DNA of 64,000 nucleotides. Source: Ryuthela nishihirai (Eukaryota > Arthropoda > Arachnida > Araneae > Heptathelidae). The stretch spans positions 27,938,707 through 28,002,706 of the forward strand of contig JAWZYU010000025.1 of NCBI GenBank assembly GCA_038380435.1, written 5' to 3'. A model generated the notes under the pieces. The model was not told the DNA's origin, searched no databases, and worked only from the letters and a program-made list of their open reading frames with translations. Positions 22,017 to 33,282 of this stretch are shown here, piece after piece (within the stretch, counting starts at the first letter, position 1; each line of letters begins with the position of its first letter). The position numbers and the translations under genes were made by a program.

Positions 22017-22369
22017 GTTGGGTTGTTTTACCTCTGAGCGGCACTTTTTTGCACACGATGGGCTAAATGGCCAGGTTGGGAGAAGGGACCCACTGGGACA
22101 GCTGTTGGGAGACAGATGGTAGCCTCCTGTCAAGGCCATCCAGCGTGTTCTTTAATGTGCACAGGGTATGGCTCTTCCGCACACGGTTTAACGTCCCATT
22201 CGATGGACGGCGGCATTTCCAAGCCCATCGGTGTCCCCTACTGACCTTGGGCAGAGCGGGCGGGGAGTTTTGCGGAGATAAATCTCAACGCTGACCCAGC
22301 TGGGACTCGAACCTGGGAACAACAAGATTACAAGCCTGGTGCGCTACCGACTGAGCCACCCCCGCCCCC
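22017..22369 (-). mobile_element. SINE-A with internal deletion
   Basis: Complete ends. The segment between GGCCAGG and TTGGGAGAAGGGACCC is deleted. Confidence 0.9.
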
Positions 22370-22485
22370 CATAGCAGAACGTCTGTGAACCTCTATTAAA
22401 AGAGCAAAACCTCTGCCATATTTGCATAAATTATTCAACCGGGTTCCGGTTCTCTGCATTTAAGCAAGTCACATCAAAATACAAG

Positions 22486-22866
22486 GGAGCGGGGGTGGCT
22501 CAGTCGGTAGCGCGCCAGGTCGTAATGTGTAGTTCCCAGGTTCAGGTCCCAGCTGGGTCAGCGTTGAGATTTATTTCCGCAAAATTACCCGCCCTGCCCA
22601 CGGTCAGTAGAGAACACCGGCGGGCTTGAAAAGCCGACGTCCGTCGGATGGGACGTTAGCCGTGGCTCCGTGTGCGGGAGAGCCATATCCTGTGCACGTT
22701 AAAGAACACGCTGGATGGCCTTGACGGGAGGCTACCATCTGTCTCCCAACAGCTGTTCCAGTGAGTCCCCTCCTCCAACCTTCTCTGAGTCTTCGGGGTC
22801 CATGTGACCTGGCCATTTAGCCCATGATGTGTAAAAAACTGCCGCTCAGAGGTAAAACAACCGAAC
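22486..22866 (+). mobile_element. Full-length SINE-A
   Basis: Box A is intact. Box B is altered (GGTTCAGGTCC). The tail reads GTAAAACAACCGAAC. Confidence 0.92.
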
Positions 22867-23285
22867 TCAAAATGGAAGGCGTCTGATCAGTTTTTGCATT
22901 AAGCAGTTATATTAACGAAACTTGACGATTCGCGATACATAAACAATTTCTTTTTTACGAAAAAATCTCGTTCATTACTGGTTGCTGATGGAGTGGCAGC
23001 AACGGTTTGCTGACGTCATGTAAGCTACGTGTTAGAGCATTTCACCATTCGGTGCTCTGCAGACAATAGCCGGAAGTTGGGAGACGGTATGCGAGTTCCA
23101 TTCAGAGAAAGGGCCTTTCGATGTCTCTTTGAGAAAAATGAAGAGAAGCAGAGGAAGGAAACTGACACAACGAATCAGATTACGTTGGCGAAATGTTTCC
23201 TACGAGACGCATTGTTGAAAGAGATGGGCGAGTTCACCTTGAAAATATTTACGAAGGGATGCGTGGAATGCACTTATGTCACTGG
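22867..23285. other. Unique stretch, no gene recognised
   Basis: An ORF enters the next SINE-A, so its C-terminus is SINE-encoded. Confidence 0.4.
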
Positions 23286-23288
23286 TTT

Positions 23289-23674
23289 GGGTTGGGTTGT
23301 TTTACCTCTGAGCGGCACTTTTTTGCACACCATGGGCTAAATGGCCAGGTCACATGGACCCCGAAGGCTCAGAGATGGTTGGGGGAGGGGACCCACTGGA
23401 ACAGCTGTTGGGAGACAGATGGTAGCTTCAGGTCAAGGCCATCCAGCGTGTTCTTTAACGTGCACAGGGTATGGCTCTCCCGCACAAGGGGCCACGGCTT
23501 AACGTCCCATCCGACGGACGGCAACCTTTTCAAGCCCATCGGTGTCCCCTACTGACGGTGGACAGGGCGGGGAAATTTGCGGAGATAAATCTCAACACTC
23601 ACCCAGCCGGTACTCGAACCTTGGAATTACAGATTACGAGCCTGGCGCGCTACCGACTGAGCCACCCCCGCTCC
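23289..23674 (-). mobile_element. Full-length SINE-A
   Basis: All landmarks present, terminal CCCCCGCTCC. Confidence 0.93.
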
Positions 23675-23751
23675 TTTCGCAGGAGGAGCCGGCCTACCCG
23701 TTGACTATTTCACAGCAGAGACCCAAAATATTGAAAGTTTTTTTTTTTCAG

Positions 23752-23995
23752 GGTTGGGATGTTTTACTTCTGACCGGCACTTTTTTTTTGCGCAGAACGG
23801 GCTAAATGTCCAGGTCACACGGACCCCGAGGGTTCACAGAAGGTTGAGGGGACCCACTGGACAGCTGTTAGGAGGTTAAGGGTAGACCCCTGTCAATACC
23901 ATCTAGCGCGTTCTTTATCAAGTATGGCGTAGGGGGCTACGATTTTACGTCCTATTTGACGGACTGCGGCCTTCCAAGCACATCGTATTGACTGA
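23752..23995 (-). mobile_element. Old, 5'-truncated SINE-A
   Basis: GGGTTGGGATGTTTTACTTC through GACGGACTGCGGCC, with several indels. Confidence 0.75.
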
Positions 23996-24199
23996 CTAAC
24001 CCTTCAAATATTTTTTTGAATTATGAAAAAAAATAAAACTAGAAATTATAATCACAAAATAATTTAAACCTTTTAATCACTGTTTAGTAATTAAAACTAA
24101 GCACCATGCAGCTTTTGAATATTTTTTACATATTCTTTATATTTAATAAATGAATGCCGCCTTGTGTTTATAATGATGTTACCCATGATGATAGGACAT

Positions 24200-24570
24200 T
24201 TGAGTTGGGTTGTTTTACCTCTGAGCGGCAGTTTTTTGCACACCATGGGCTAAATGACCAGGTCACATGGACCCCGAAGGCTCAGAGAAGGTTGGAGGAG
24301 GGGACCCACTGGAATAGCTGTTGGGAGATAGATGGTAGCCTCCCGTCAAGGCTATCCAGCGTGTTCTTTAACGTGCACAGGGTATTGCTCTCCCACACAC
24401 GGGGCCACGGCTTAACGTCCCATCCGACGGACGGCGGTCCCCTACTGACCGTGGGCAGAGCGGGAGAATTTTGCGGAGATAAATCTCAACGCTGACCCAG
24501 CTGGGACTCGAACCTGGGAACTACAGCTTACGAGCCTGGCGCGGTACCGACTGAGCCACCCCCGCCCCCA
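24200..24570 (-). mobile_element. SINE-A with 12-bp TSD
   Basis: Near full length. A block between GGCGG and TCCCCTACTG is lost. A perfect TSD ATGATAGGACAT lies at 24188-24199 and 24571-24582. Confidence 0.95.
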
Positions 24571-24582
24571 ATGATAGGACAT

Positions 24583-25156
24583 CCCTTCCAAACTAAAATG
24601 TTGCCATAGCACAAGTATTCAGAAGGCGATCCACACCGAAGTGCCAGATAACGCTTGATAAGGCGATTAGATTAGAGCGCGCAAAGCTACACTATCAGCT
24701 GACCTTGACCTCGTGAACTTTGCCAACAGTTAATACCGTCAGTCGACCACCCTGAGTTACTGCGCACTGCAGCCAGCACCCGCCGGGCTTTGACCTTTCT
24801 CACTGTTGGCCACGGCGCACCTCTTCCTTCCCCCCGTTCCACACCCCCCCCCCACCCCGCCCCCTCTCGAGCCGCACATCCACGACACAACCCTCGAGTA
24901 TCCTTGGGATGCTGGCCAACTTCTCAGGCTATTTCCGAGAATGATGACTTAAATTCTGTGTCGCGTGATCTGTCGCTGGGCGAGTGGGAGGAAATGGAAG
25001 GTCACAGAGAAGGGCAAAGTTCAACAAGTGTTGACGTTTTTCAACCGGACACTGTCCTTCACGTTTTAACGGAATCAGGTTTTCCGGGTGAAGGAATCTT
25101 GAAATATTTCTGAGTTCATTTAGAGTATTTAATAAACGCTACACGTTTTTGGAGAA
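24583..25156. other. Unique stretch with a C-rich tract
   Basis: No gene recognised. A pyrimidine/C-rich run lies at about 24825-24870. Confidence 0.4.
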
Positions 25157-25279
25157 GCTGGGTTGTTTTACCACTGGACGATACTTTTGTTCACACAATG
25201 GGCTAAATGGCTAAGTCACAGAGACCCCAAGAGCTCAGAGTAAGTTGCAGAAGAGGAATTCACTGGATAGCTGTTAGGT
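25157..25279 (-). mobile_element. Old SINE-A 3' fragment
   Basis: Divergent GGGTTGTTTTACCACTGG to CACTGGATAGCTGTTAGG. Confidence 0.7.
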
Positions 25280-25299
25280 TGGTTGGTTTATCTCTGAAC

Positions 25300-25691
25300 T
25301 GGGGCGGGGGTGGCTCAGTCGGTAGCGCGCCAGGCTCGTAATCTGTAGTTCCCAGGTTCGAGTCCCAGCTGGGTCAGCGTTGAGATTTATCTCCGCAAAA
25401 TTCCCCGCCCTGCCCACGGTCAGTAGGGGACACCGATGGGCTTGGAATGGCCGCCGTCAGTCGGATGGGACGTTAAGCCGTGGCCCCGTGTGCGGGAGAG
25501 CCATACCCTGTGCACGTTAAAGAACACGCTGGATGGCCTTGACGGGAGGCTACCATCCGTCTCCCAACACTTGTTCCAGTGGGTCCCCTCCCACAACCTT
25601 CTCTGAGCCTTCGGGGTCCATGTGACCTGGCCATTTAGCCCATGGTGTGCAAAAAAGTGCCGCTCAGAGGTAAAACAACCCAACCCAAACC
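25300..25691 (+). mobile_element. Full-length SINE-A nested in a SINE-A
   Basis: Near-consensus with intact boxes A and B. A perfect TSD TATCTCTGAAC lies at 25289-25299 and 25692-25702. Confidence 0.95.
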
Positions 25692-25778
25692 TATCTCTGA
25701 ACAGCACTGTTTTGCACACCATGGGCTAAATGGTCAGGTCACAAGGACCCCGAAACCTCAGAGAAGGTTGGGGGAGGG

Positions 25779-26011
25779 CATGGAGGTAGGAAGATAAGGA
25801 GACGCCCTAACGCGCTTTCTCTGTGGAAGGAAAATGATGCTTACGCAGCATTGCGGTAGCCATGTTGTTGCATTCAAAACAAACCGTCTGCCGCTGCAAT
25901 CAAGCCTACTTACACTCAGTTTTACTGTGCGATTCGTGCAGCCGTAACAACATGGCTGCCGTAGCATCATTTTCAAGTGCTTAGGGTTCCTCCTATCTTC
26001 CTACCTGCATG
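25779..26011. mobile_element. 233-bp foldback DNA transposon (MITE) with 8-bp TSD
   Basis: It splits a SINE-A at GGGGAGGG, which is duplicated at 25771-25778 and 26012-26019. The ends are near-perfect inverted repeats starting CATGGAGGTAGGAAGATA / CATGCAGGTAGGAAGATA. Inner inverted segments (AAAATGATGC, GCCATGTTGTT) make most of the element self-complementary. An 8-bp TSD fits hAT or P-type transposases. There is no coding capacity. Confidence 0.9.
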
Positions 26012-26272
26012 GGGGAGGGGACCCACTGGAACAGCTGTTGGGAGACAGATGGTAGCCTCCCATCAAGGCCATCCAGCATGGTACACGGGGCCACGACTTA
26101 ACGTCCTATCCGACGGACGGCGGCGTTTCCAAGCCCATCGGTGTCCTCTACTGACCGTGGACAGGGCGGGGAATTTTGCGGAGATAAATCTCAACGTTGA
26201 CCCAGCTGGGACTCGAACTTGGGAACTACAGATTAATAGCCTGGCACGCTACCGACTGAGCCACCCCCACCC

Positions 26273-26675
26273 ATACCAAAGAAAGGAGTAAATTCTGTTT
26301 TGCCTGTTTTCTTGATGTAAAACATGTGGATGGCCAATTTTAATGCTACTACGAGGTCAGGGGGAAATGCTTTCCCACACCCCAACCCTGCTTGGTCAAG
26401 GTCAATGTCACGAAAGTCTCCCCTCGTGATGTGTTTCCTCACACCCCCTGAGTCTTCGGCTTGACATCCGAGTGTCCCATGGATTGATTGCAATGCCCCC
26501 TGAGGCCGAAAGGACCAGATGACCACACGGAAATTAGTACGCCCACACAGTGGGGCGCCAGGCAGTTAAGTTGCAGCGGTTCGCCTGTGGGATGGGGAAA
26601 GAGAAAACGAGACAGGCTACTTTGGCCACCAACTTGTGCTATGGAGAAAATCATCTTTTTTTGTACATAAAAAAA
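26273..26675. other. Unique stretch, no gene recognised
   Basis: No landmark beyond the SINE-B that follows. Confidence 0.4.
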
Positions 26676-26857
26676 AAATAAATACCTCCTCAAGCAGCTG
26701 CTTGCCACAGAGGTCTGATAGGAGCCTGTCAGTTTATATGCCATAGTAGAAGATCTGAGAGGATGGCAGGACCTCAGCAGAAAAACGACACACATCCATG
26801 CCTTACCCGGGGCTCGAACCCAGTCCCTTAGACCTAACCACTCGGCCACGGGACGGA
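26676..26857 (-). mobile_element. SINE-B copy
   Basis: A-rich tail, CCTCAAGCAGCTGCTTGCC, GGGCTCGAACCCAG (box B complement) and CCACTCGGCCACGGGACGG are present. A short head deletion removes the anticodon arm. Confidence 0.9.
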
Positions 26858-26897
26858 TCGGGCTAAATATCCAAGTCGCAAGGATCTGTTGTTATTG

Positions 26898-27135
26898 TGT
26901 TGTTTTGATTCTGAGCGGCACTTATTTGCACACCATTGGTTAAATGGCCAGGCCACAAGGACCCCGAAGGCTCAGAGAAGGTTGGGGGAGGTGACCCACT
27001 GGAACAGCTGTTAGGAGACAAATGATAGCCTCCCGTCATGGCCATACAACTTAATGTTGTGTGTTCTTTAATGTGCACAAGGTGTGGCTCTCTTGCACAC
27101 GGGACCACGGTTTAACGTCCCATCTGACGGACGGT
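26898..27135 (-). mobile_element. 5'-truncated SINE-A
   Basis: From GTGTTGTTTTGATTCTGAGCGG to CCATCTGACGGACGG. A small extra SINE-like piece (GGGCTAAATATCCAAGTC) precedes it. Confidence 0.85.
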
Positions 27136-27263
27136 AAATATACTGGAAGAACATCATTTAAAATCAAGATTTTAGTTAACTTTCACCCCCCCTCCCCCAC
27201 AAATATTTATTTTCGAAGTTATCGTTGACGTAAGCGTTATAATAGTCTTATTCTTTTCAAGCT

Positions 27264-27647
27264 GGGGCGGGGGTGGTCAGTCGGTAGCGCGCCAGGCTCG
27301 TAATCTGTAGTTCCCGGGTTCGAGTCCCAGCTGGGTCAGCGTTGAGATTTATCTCCGCAAAATTCCCCGCCCTGCCCTCGGTCAGTAGCGGACACCGATG
27401 GGCTTGGAAAGGCCGCCGTCCGTCGGATGGGACGTTAAGCCGTGGCCCTGTATGCGGGAGAGCCATACCCTGTGCACGTTAAAGAACACGCTGGATGGCC
27501 TTGACGGGAGGCTACCATCTAGTCTCCCAACAGCTGATCCAGTGGGTCCCCTCCTCCAACCTTCTCTGAGCTTTCGGGGTCCATGTGACCTGGCCATTTA
27601 GCCCATGGTGTGCAAAAAAGTGCCGCTCAGTGGTAAAACAGCTCAAC
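27264..27647 (+). mobile_element. Full-length SINE-A with 11-bp TSD
   Basis: Near-consensus, one base lost in box A (TGGTCAGTCGG). The TSD CTTTTCAAGCT is perfect (27253-27263 and 27648-27658). Confidence 0.95.
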
Positions 27648-27658
27648 CTTTTCAAGCT

Positions 27659-28440
27659 TTGCAATTTCCTCAGAATAGCAAAATAATCTAAAATTAGTTT
27701 GCTGTGTAAATCTGAAGTCTTGCAAAAATGGTCAGCATTGCTGGTTCCAAAGTAAAATGCAATCAATGCCACTGCATAATGCAAAAAAAAAATCCCAACT
27801 TGTTATTTAAATGTGGATCACCCACACAACAACATTCAATGCCAGCAAATCACGTTGACCTCTTTTTCTGTATTAGTTTCGCTGAGGCTGCCTGAGGAAC
27901 AATACAGCTGATTGGCGGCTGTAGCAGAGTCTACTATCTGGGCACGTGATTCCTTTCAGCCAATTACCTACGAGAAAAGCCGGCGCCTCGCTCAGCCACA
28001 GCACACTGGAGTGACGCTCTAGTGCTGCTTTAGCGCCATCTGCTGAGAGCGTTACGAAATAAAACTAAAAAAAAATAGTGTCTCCTGCCACGTTGTTGAG
28101 GTTGCTGTCTTGATCTTTTAAGGGTGCAGCAGCCACACAGGGTTTCAGCGTTGTAAACAGTTTCAAATTTTCTGGCTTTTACCAAAAAATGGGGTGGCCT
28201 CAAACAAACTGTAGCATGTACAGTAGCTGCATTTGTTGGTAATGAATTAAAAACGCCAGAAAATCTTGAAATATTTAAGACACTAAAATCACCAAACTGT
28301 TTTCAGTGATTCTCTGCGGACGTTTCCAGGAGTTGGATACATTTTTTTTATTACTGTGGCCGTTTTTCGAGGTTTTTTAAGGTGTAATAGGATGCTTTCC
28401 AATGCAGGTGACACATATTTTTTTCCATTTTCTAACTGAC
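27659..28440. other. Unique stretch of about 780 bp
   Basis: No gene, RNA or repeat landmark recognised. Confidence 0.45.
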
Positions 28441-28777
28441 TGCTAAATGACCAGGTCACATGGACCCCGAAGGCTCAGAGAAGGTTGGGGAAGGGGACCA
28501 ACTGCAACAGCTCTTGGGAGACAGATGGTAGCCTCCCGTCAAGGCCATCCAGCGTGTTCTTTAACGTGCACAGGGTATGGCTCTCCCGCACACGGGGCCA
28601 CGGCTTAACGTCCCATCCGACGGACGGCGGCCTTTCCAAGCCCATCGGTGTCCCCGACTGACCGTGGGCAGGGCGGGGAATTTTGCGGAGATAAATCTCA
28701 ACGCTGACCCAGCTGGGACTCGAACCTGGAAACTGCAGATTACGAGCCTGGCGCGCTACCGACTGAGCCACCCCCGC
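28441..28777 (-). mobile_element. SINE-A lacking its 3' end
   Basis: Starts inside the element at TGCTAAATGACCAGGTCAC and continues to CCACCCCCGC. The next SINE-A starts at once. Confidence 0.9.
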
Positions 28778-29607
28778 GTGGTTGTTTCTTTTGCCTCTGA
28801 GTGGCACTTTTTTGCACACCATTGGCTAAATGACCAGGTCAGAAGGACCCCGAAGGATCAGAGAAGGTTGGGGAAGGGGACCCACTGAAACAGCTCTTGG
28901 GAGACAGATGGTAGCCTCCCGTCACGGCCATCTAGTGTGTTTTTTAATGTGCACAGTGTATGGCTCTCCCGCACACGGAGCCAAGGCTTAACGTCTCAAC
29001 CGACGGACGACGGCCTTTCCAAGCCCATCGGTGTCCCCTACCAAAGCCATCTGAAGAGAAGGCCTGATGTCACGTGACTAATGACGTCAAAAGCGGGGCC
29101 GGTGCATCGCATCGTAGCTTGAGCCAGCGGATCTGATTCATTTCTAATTTGATGTGTGTGTTATTTAAATGATTTCATTTCCTATACTGAACTGAATCAA
29201 ATATCAATTATAAAGCAAATTATCATAAATGTGGCGAAGAATTTCATTTTTGTAGGAATATATTTCATTTTCATAGACATGAAAACACCCTCATTTCTCA
29301 ATGGCAAAAATATTCAATAAATATATTATCTGAAAATAGTTACACATATTTTTTATTAATTATATTTAATTGAAAATGGTATTATACGAAAGTGGAATTT
29401 TAAAGCATAACTTTATTGATTTTTTAAAAAAATTTTGGAAAACTTTTTTTGAAACGAAATATATGAGCTACATTTGCAAGCATATTGGAAGATATAAATA
29501 TCTCTTCTCAGGTTAGCAAAATATATACATACTAACTTCAGATAGGGCTTTAAAATTCGACTTTCGTATAATACCATTTTTAATTAAATATAATTAATAA
29601 AAAATAT

Positions 29608-29812
29608 GTGGCCGAGTGGTTAGCGCGCTTGGCTACTGATCTACGGGACCAGGGTTCGAACCCCGGGTAAGGCATGGATGTTCGTGTTGTTTTCTGCTGA
29701 GGTCCTGCAATCCTCTCAGATCTTCTACTGTGGAATATAAACTGACAGGCTCCTGTCAGACCTCTGTGGCAAGCAGCTGCTTGAGGGGGTATTTATTATT
29801 TATTATTTATGT
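29608..29812 (+). mobile_element. SINE-B inside the right palindrome arm, copy 1
   Basis: Full SINE-B from GGCCGAGTGGTTAGCGCG to GGGGGTATTTATTATTTATT. Its insertion interrupts AAAAATATGTGTAAC of the arm, with a short ATGTG duplication. Confidence 0.92.
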
Positions 29813-29835
29813 GTAACTATTTTCATATAATAATC

Positions 29836-30030
29836 CCATGGCCGAGTGGTTAGCGCGCTTGGTTAGTGATCTAAGGGACCTGGGTTCGAGCCCCGTGTAA
29901 GGCATGGCTGTTTGCATCGTTTTTCTGCTGAGTTCTTGCCATCCTCTCAGACCATCTACTTTGGCATATAAACTGATAGGCTCCTGTCAGACCTCTGTTG
30001 CAAGCAGCTGCTTGAGGGGGTATTTATTAT
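29836..30030 (+). mobile_element. SINE-B inside the right palindrome arm, copy 2
   Basis: A second full SINE-B in the same orientation. It is followed again by ATGTGTAACAATTTTCA, so this looks like a tandem duplication of SINE-B plus about 25 bp of arm. Confidence 0.9.
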
Positions 30031-30432
30031 TTATGTGTAACAATTTTCAGATAATATATTTATTGAATATTTTTGCCATTGAGAAATGAGGGTGTTTTCA
30101 TGTCTATGAAAATGAAATATATTCCTACAAGAATGAAATTCTTCGACACATTTATGATAATTTGCTTTATAATTGATATTTGATTCAGTTCAGTATAGGA
30201 AATGAAATCATTTAAATAACACATACATCGAATTAGAAATGAATTGGAAATGCTGGCTCAAGCTATGATGCCATGCACGGCCCCCGCTTTTGACGTCATT
30301 AGTCACGTCATTAGTCATCAGGTCTTTGCCCCTACTGACCGTGGGCAGGGCGGGGGAATTTTGCGGAGATAAATCTCAACGCTGACCCAGCTGGGACTCG
30401 AACACGGAAACATCAATTTTATTGGCAAATTA

Positions 30433-30503
30433 ATATTGGTGGTGTAGTGGTTAGCATAGCAGGCATGTTTCCTGGAGACGTGGGTTCGAATCCCACTCAT
30501 GGC
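30433..30503 (+). tRNA. tRNA-like pseudogene or SINE head
   Basis: Box A TGGTGTAGTGG, a perfect T arm GTGGGTTCGAATCCCAC and a 4-bp anticodon stem CAGG/CCTG can be drawn. The acceptor stem pairs poorly (about half of seven pairs) and the anticodon loop CATGTTT lacks a T at position 33. It looks like a decayed tRNA or an unlisted tRNA-derived repeat, not a working gene. Confidence 0.45.
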
Positions 30504-30655
30504 TAAACCAAAGTTTTTCAGCTCATTATTTCATCACTATTGATCGAATAAGATATTTACATTTCCTCAACTGCATGTAAGACGACTTGCATGAAATCAG
30601 CGTAGTATACCGCATACTCCTGTTAGATCTACATGACAGATTTTTTTTACATCAG

Positions 30656-31039
30656 TTGTTTGGGTTGTTTTACCTCTGAGCGGCACTTTTTTGCACACAA
30701 TGGGCTAAATGGCCAGGTCACATGGACCCCGAAGGCTCAGAGAAGGTTGGGTGAGGGGACCCACTGGAACAGCTGTTAGGAGACAGATGGTAGCCTCTCG
30801 TCAAGGCCATCCAGCGTGTTCTTTAACGTGCACAGGATATGGCTCTCCCACACACGGGGCCACGGCTTAACGTCCCATCCGACGGACGGTGGTTTCCAAG
30901 CCCATCGGTGTCCACTACTGAACGTGGGCAGGGCGGGGAATTTTGCGGAGATAAATCTCAACGCTGACCCAGCTGGGACTCGAACTTGGGAACTACAGAT
31001 TACGAGCCTGGCGCGCTACCGACTGAGCCACCCAGCCCC
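30656..31039 (-). mobile_element. Full-length SINE-A with 12-bp TSD
   Basis: All landmarks present. A perfect TSD TTTTTACATCAG lies at 30644-30655 and 31040-31051. Confidence 0.95.
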
Positions 31040-31051
31040 TTTTTACATCAG

Positions 31052-31750
31052 ACTTGGGTGAGAGCTCTCTTGATGTACTTAGAAAAAAATACAGCGAAAT
31101 CCGAGGAGGTGAAAAAAAAAAACCCAAAATATTTGCAGTTCGCATGTCGATTTAAAGATCCCAGCTGCCCCAGAACGAAATAACCGAAATGTTCTCCTTT
31201 GAGATGGTCATAAGAGAAAAAGTTATGAGCAGAGACAGAGATAAGGGCACCAGGTGTGTGACGTAATCTACTGCCGATTCCTCCCCCTGACAAGCGAGGA
31301 AGTGCTAATGAGCCCCTATCCCCCCCCTCTACGAACCCTCATTCGCTTGCTTTCCCCCCTTCAACCCTTTCCCCGGCACGTGTGCAACGCAGACCACGAG
31401 CTGACAGACCGGTTCGTTCAAGGCTACATCCGATGCCGGCTGACAGCGCATGCTTTATCCCACCTGTCATGGGGAGATTCGCTGGCTAGAGAGCCCATTA
31501 GAAACTCAGGATGGAGAGATGGAAGAGGACTGTCGGAAGCAGAGCACTTTGAGGCTGGCATCTGAAGGTTTCTCGTCAGCACTTAGAAGAGTGAGGCTGT
31601 CTCTGCATTACAAAGAAAGTTGATATTTACAGTGACATTTGATGGAGAAATGACCTCCCCTTCTCCAAAATCTGTCATTTCTCAGAATAGCTAGAATTTA
31701 AGAGTGTGTGCGTGGAACGATAACGTTATATAACGTTTAAAAATCTACTG
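31052..31750. other. Unique stretch of about 700 bp
   Basis: A 103-codon ORF at 31254-31565 has no recognisable features. Otherwise nothing seen. Confidence 0.4.
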
Positions 31751-31751
31751 G

Positions 31752-32097
31752 TGGATTGGATTGTTTTACCTCTGAGCGGCACTTTTTTGCACACCATGGG
31801 CTAAATGGCCAGGTCACATGGACCCCGAAGGCTCAGAGAAGGTTGGGGGAGGGGACCCACTGGAAGTGCTGTTGGGAGACAGATAGTAGCCTCCCGTCAA
31901 GGCCATCCAGCGTGTTCTTTAACGTGCGCAGGGTATGGCTCTCCCGCACACGGGGCCATAGCTTAACGTCCCATCCGACGGACGGCGGCCTTTCCAAGCC
32001 CATCGGTGTCCCCTACTGACCGTGGGCAGGGCGGGTAATTTTGCGGAGATAAATCTCAACGCTGACCAAGCTGGGACTCGAACCTATGAACTACAGG
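31752..32097 (-). mobile_element. SINE-A truncated in the head
   Basis: From GGATTGTTTTACCTCTGAGC to GGACTCGAACCTATGAACTAC. Confidence 0.92.
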
Positions 32098-32386
32098 GGA
32101 AAAATCACATTATTTTACAACACTTTCACGGTTCCACTAATAGGATTTTTCTCTTTGAACACAATGTGCTAAATGCAGTGGTGTAGTTCTAATCGATTAA
32201 GATTTATTGTCTTTTTATTGCTTCGATACAGAAGACGCATTTTTAAATTGGTCGAATTAGGGTGCAATATATTGTTTTCTACTTCAATTGTTATTAATCA
32301 ATATCATTACCCTAAGTATTTTAAATATTAAGGGTAATAAGAATCCTTTAAAAATGAGGCAACCTAGGGTTAAGAAGCCAGTATCG
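32098..32386. other. A/T-rich stretch
   Basis: No gene seen. Confidence 0.4.
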
Positions 32387-32387
32387 A

Positions 32388-32491
32388 CTTTTTTTGCACA
32401 CCATGGGCTAAATGGCCAGGTCACAAGGACCCCGAAGGTTGGGAGAGGGGACCCACTGGAACAGTTGTTGGGAGACAGATGGTAGCCTCCC
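32388..32491 (-). mobile_element. SINE-A short fragment
   Basis: TTTTTTTGCACACCATGGGC to GATGGTAGCCTCCC, with an internal deletion. Confidence 0.85.
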
Positions 32492-32578
32492 AAAGTCGAG
32501 TGTGTTTGTGTTACAAGAGAAACCAAGACCAAATAGATCAAGTTTCTGCTTTATATCCGACTTTATCTTAGAGAACAG

Positions 32579-32887
32579 TTGGGTTGTTTTACCTCTGAGC
32601 GGCACTTTTTTGCACACCATGGGCTAAATGGCCAGGTCACATGGACCCCGAAGGCTCAGATAAGGTTGGGGGAGGGGACCCACTGAAACAGCTGTTGAGA
32701 GACAGATGGTAGCCTCCCGTCAAGGCCATCCAGCGTGTTCTTTAACGTGCACAGAGTATGGCTCTCCCGCACACGGGGCCACGGCTTAACGTCCCATCCG
32801 ACGGACGGCGGCCTTTCCTAGCCCATCGGTGTCCCCTACTGACCGTGGGCAAGGCGGGGAATTTTGCGGAGATAAATCTCAACGCTG
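32579..32887 (-). mobile_element. 5'-truncated SINE-A with TSD; first tandem unit
   Basis: Ends at CTCAACGCTG. A perfect TSD ATCTTAGAGAACAG lies at 32565-32578 and 32888-32901. With 80 bp of its right flank it forms a unit that is repeated once. Confidence 0.95.
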
Positions 32888-32968
32888 ATCTTAGAGAACA
32901 GATAAATTTATACTACCACTTATGAATTTGAAAATGTTCATAATCAATTTAAGCGACCCGGTAGCCGA

Positions 32969-33282
32969 GTTGGGTTGGGTTATTTTACCTCTGAGCGGCA
33001 CTTTTTACACACCATGGGCTAAATGGCCAGGTCACATGGACCCCGAAGGCTCAGAGAAGGTTGAGGGAGGGGACCCACTGGAACAGCTGTTGGGAGACAG
33101 ATGGTAGCCTCCTGTCAAGGCTATCCAGCGTGTTCTTTAACGTGCACAGGGTATGGCTCTCCCGCACACGGGGCCACGGCTTAACGTCCCATCCTACGGA
33201 CGGCGGCCTTTCCTAGCTCATCGGTGTCCCCTACTGACCGTGGGCAGGGCGGGGAATTTTGCGGAGATAAATCTCAACGCTG
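32969..33282 (-). mobile_element. SINE-A, second tandem unit
   Basis: Same truncation point (CTCAACGCTG) and the same right flank (ATCTTAGAGAACAGATAAAT) as the previous copy, so it is a duplicate and not an independent insertion. Confidence 0.95.

Larger units (their letters stand above)
25280..26272 (-). mobile_element. SINE-A interrupted by two different insertions
   Basis: Pieces at 25280-25299, 25692-25778 and 26012-26272 assemble colinearly into one SINE-A. It is split by a plus-strand SINE-A and by a 233-bp foldback element. Confidence 0.88.
29042..30328. mobile_element. Palindromic (foldback) DNA transposon, invaded by SINE-B
   Basis: The left arm (29042 to about 29410) is inversely repeated in the right arm (29556-29607 plus 30031-30328). 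The ends read CAAAG...CTTTG with a 7-bp TSD CCCCTAC (8 bp with one mismatch). Both termini carry GCCTGATG/ACCTGATG and TAATGACGTCAAAAGCGGGG. The spacer 29411-29555 has no coding capacity. Superfamily is uncertain; hAT is possible from TSD length. Confidence 0.9.
28779..30410 (-). mobile_element. SINE-A split by the palindromic element
   Basis: The left part 28779-29041 ends GGTGTCCCCTAC. The right part resumes at 30329 CCCCTACTGACCGTGGG and ends in the tRNA head at GGACTCGAACACGG. The two join colinearly once the insert and its CCCCTAC duplication are removed. Confidence 0.93.

Noticed and set aside
26439..26849. 136-codon minus-strand ORF
   Set aside because: Its N-terminal part is read from the SINE-B copy and the remainder shows no family features.
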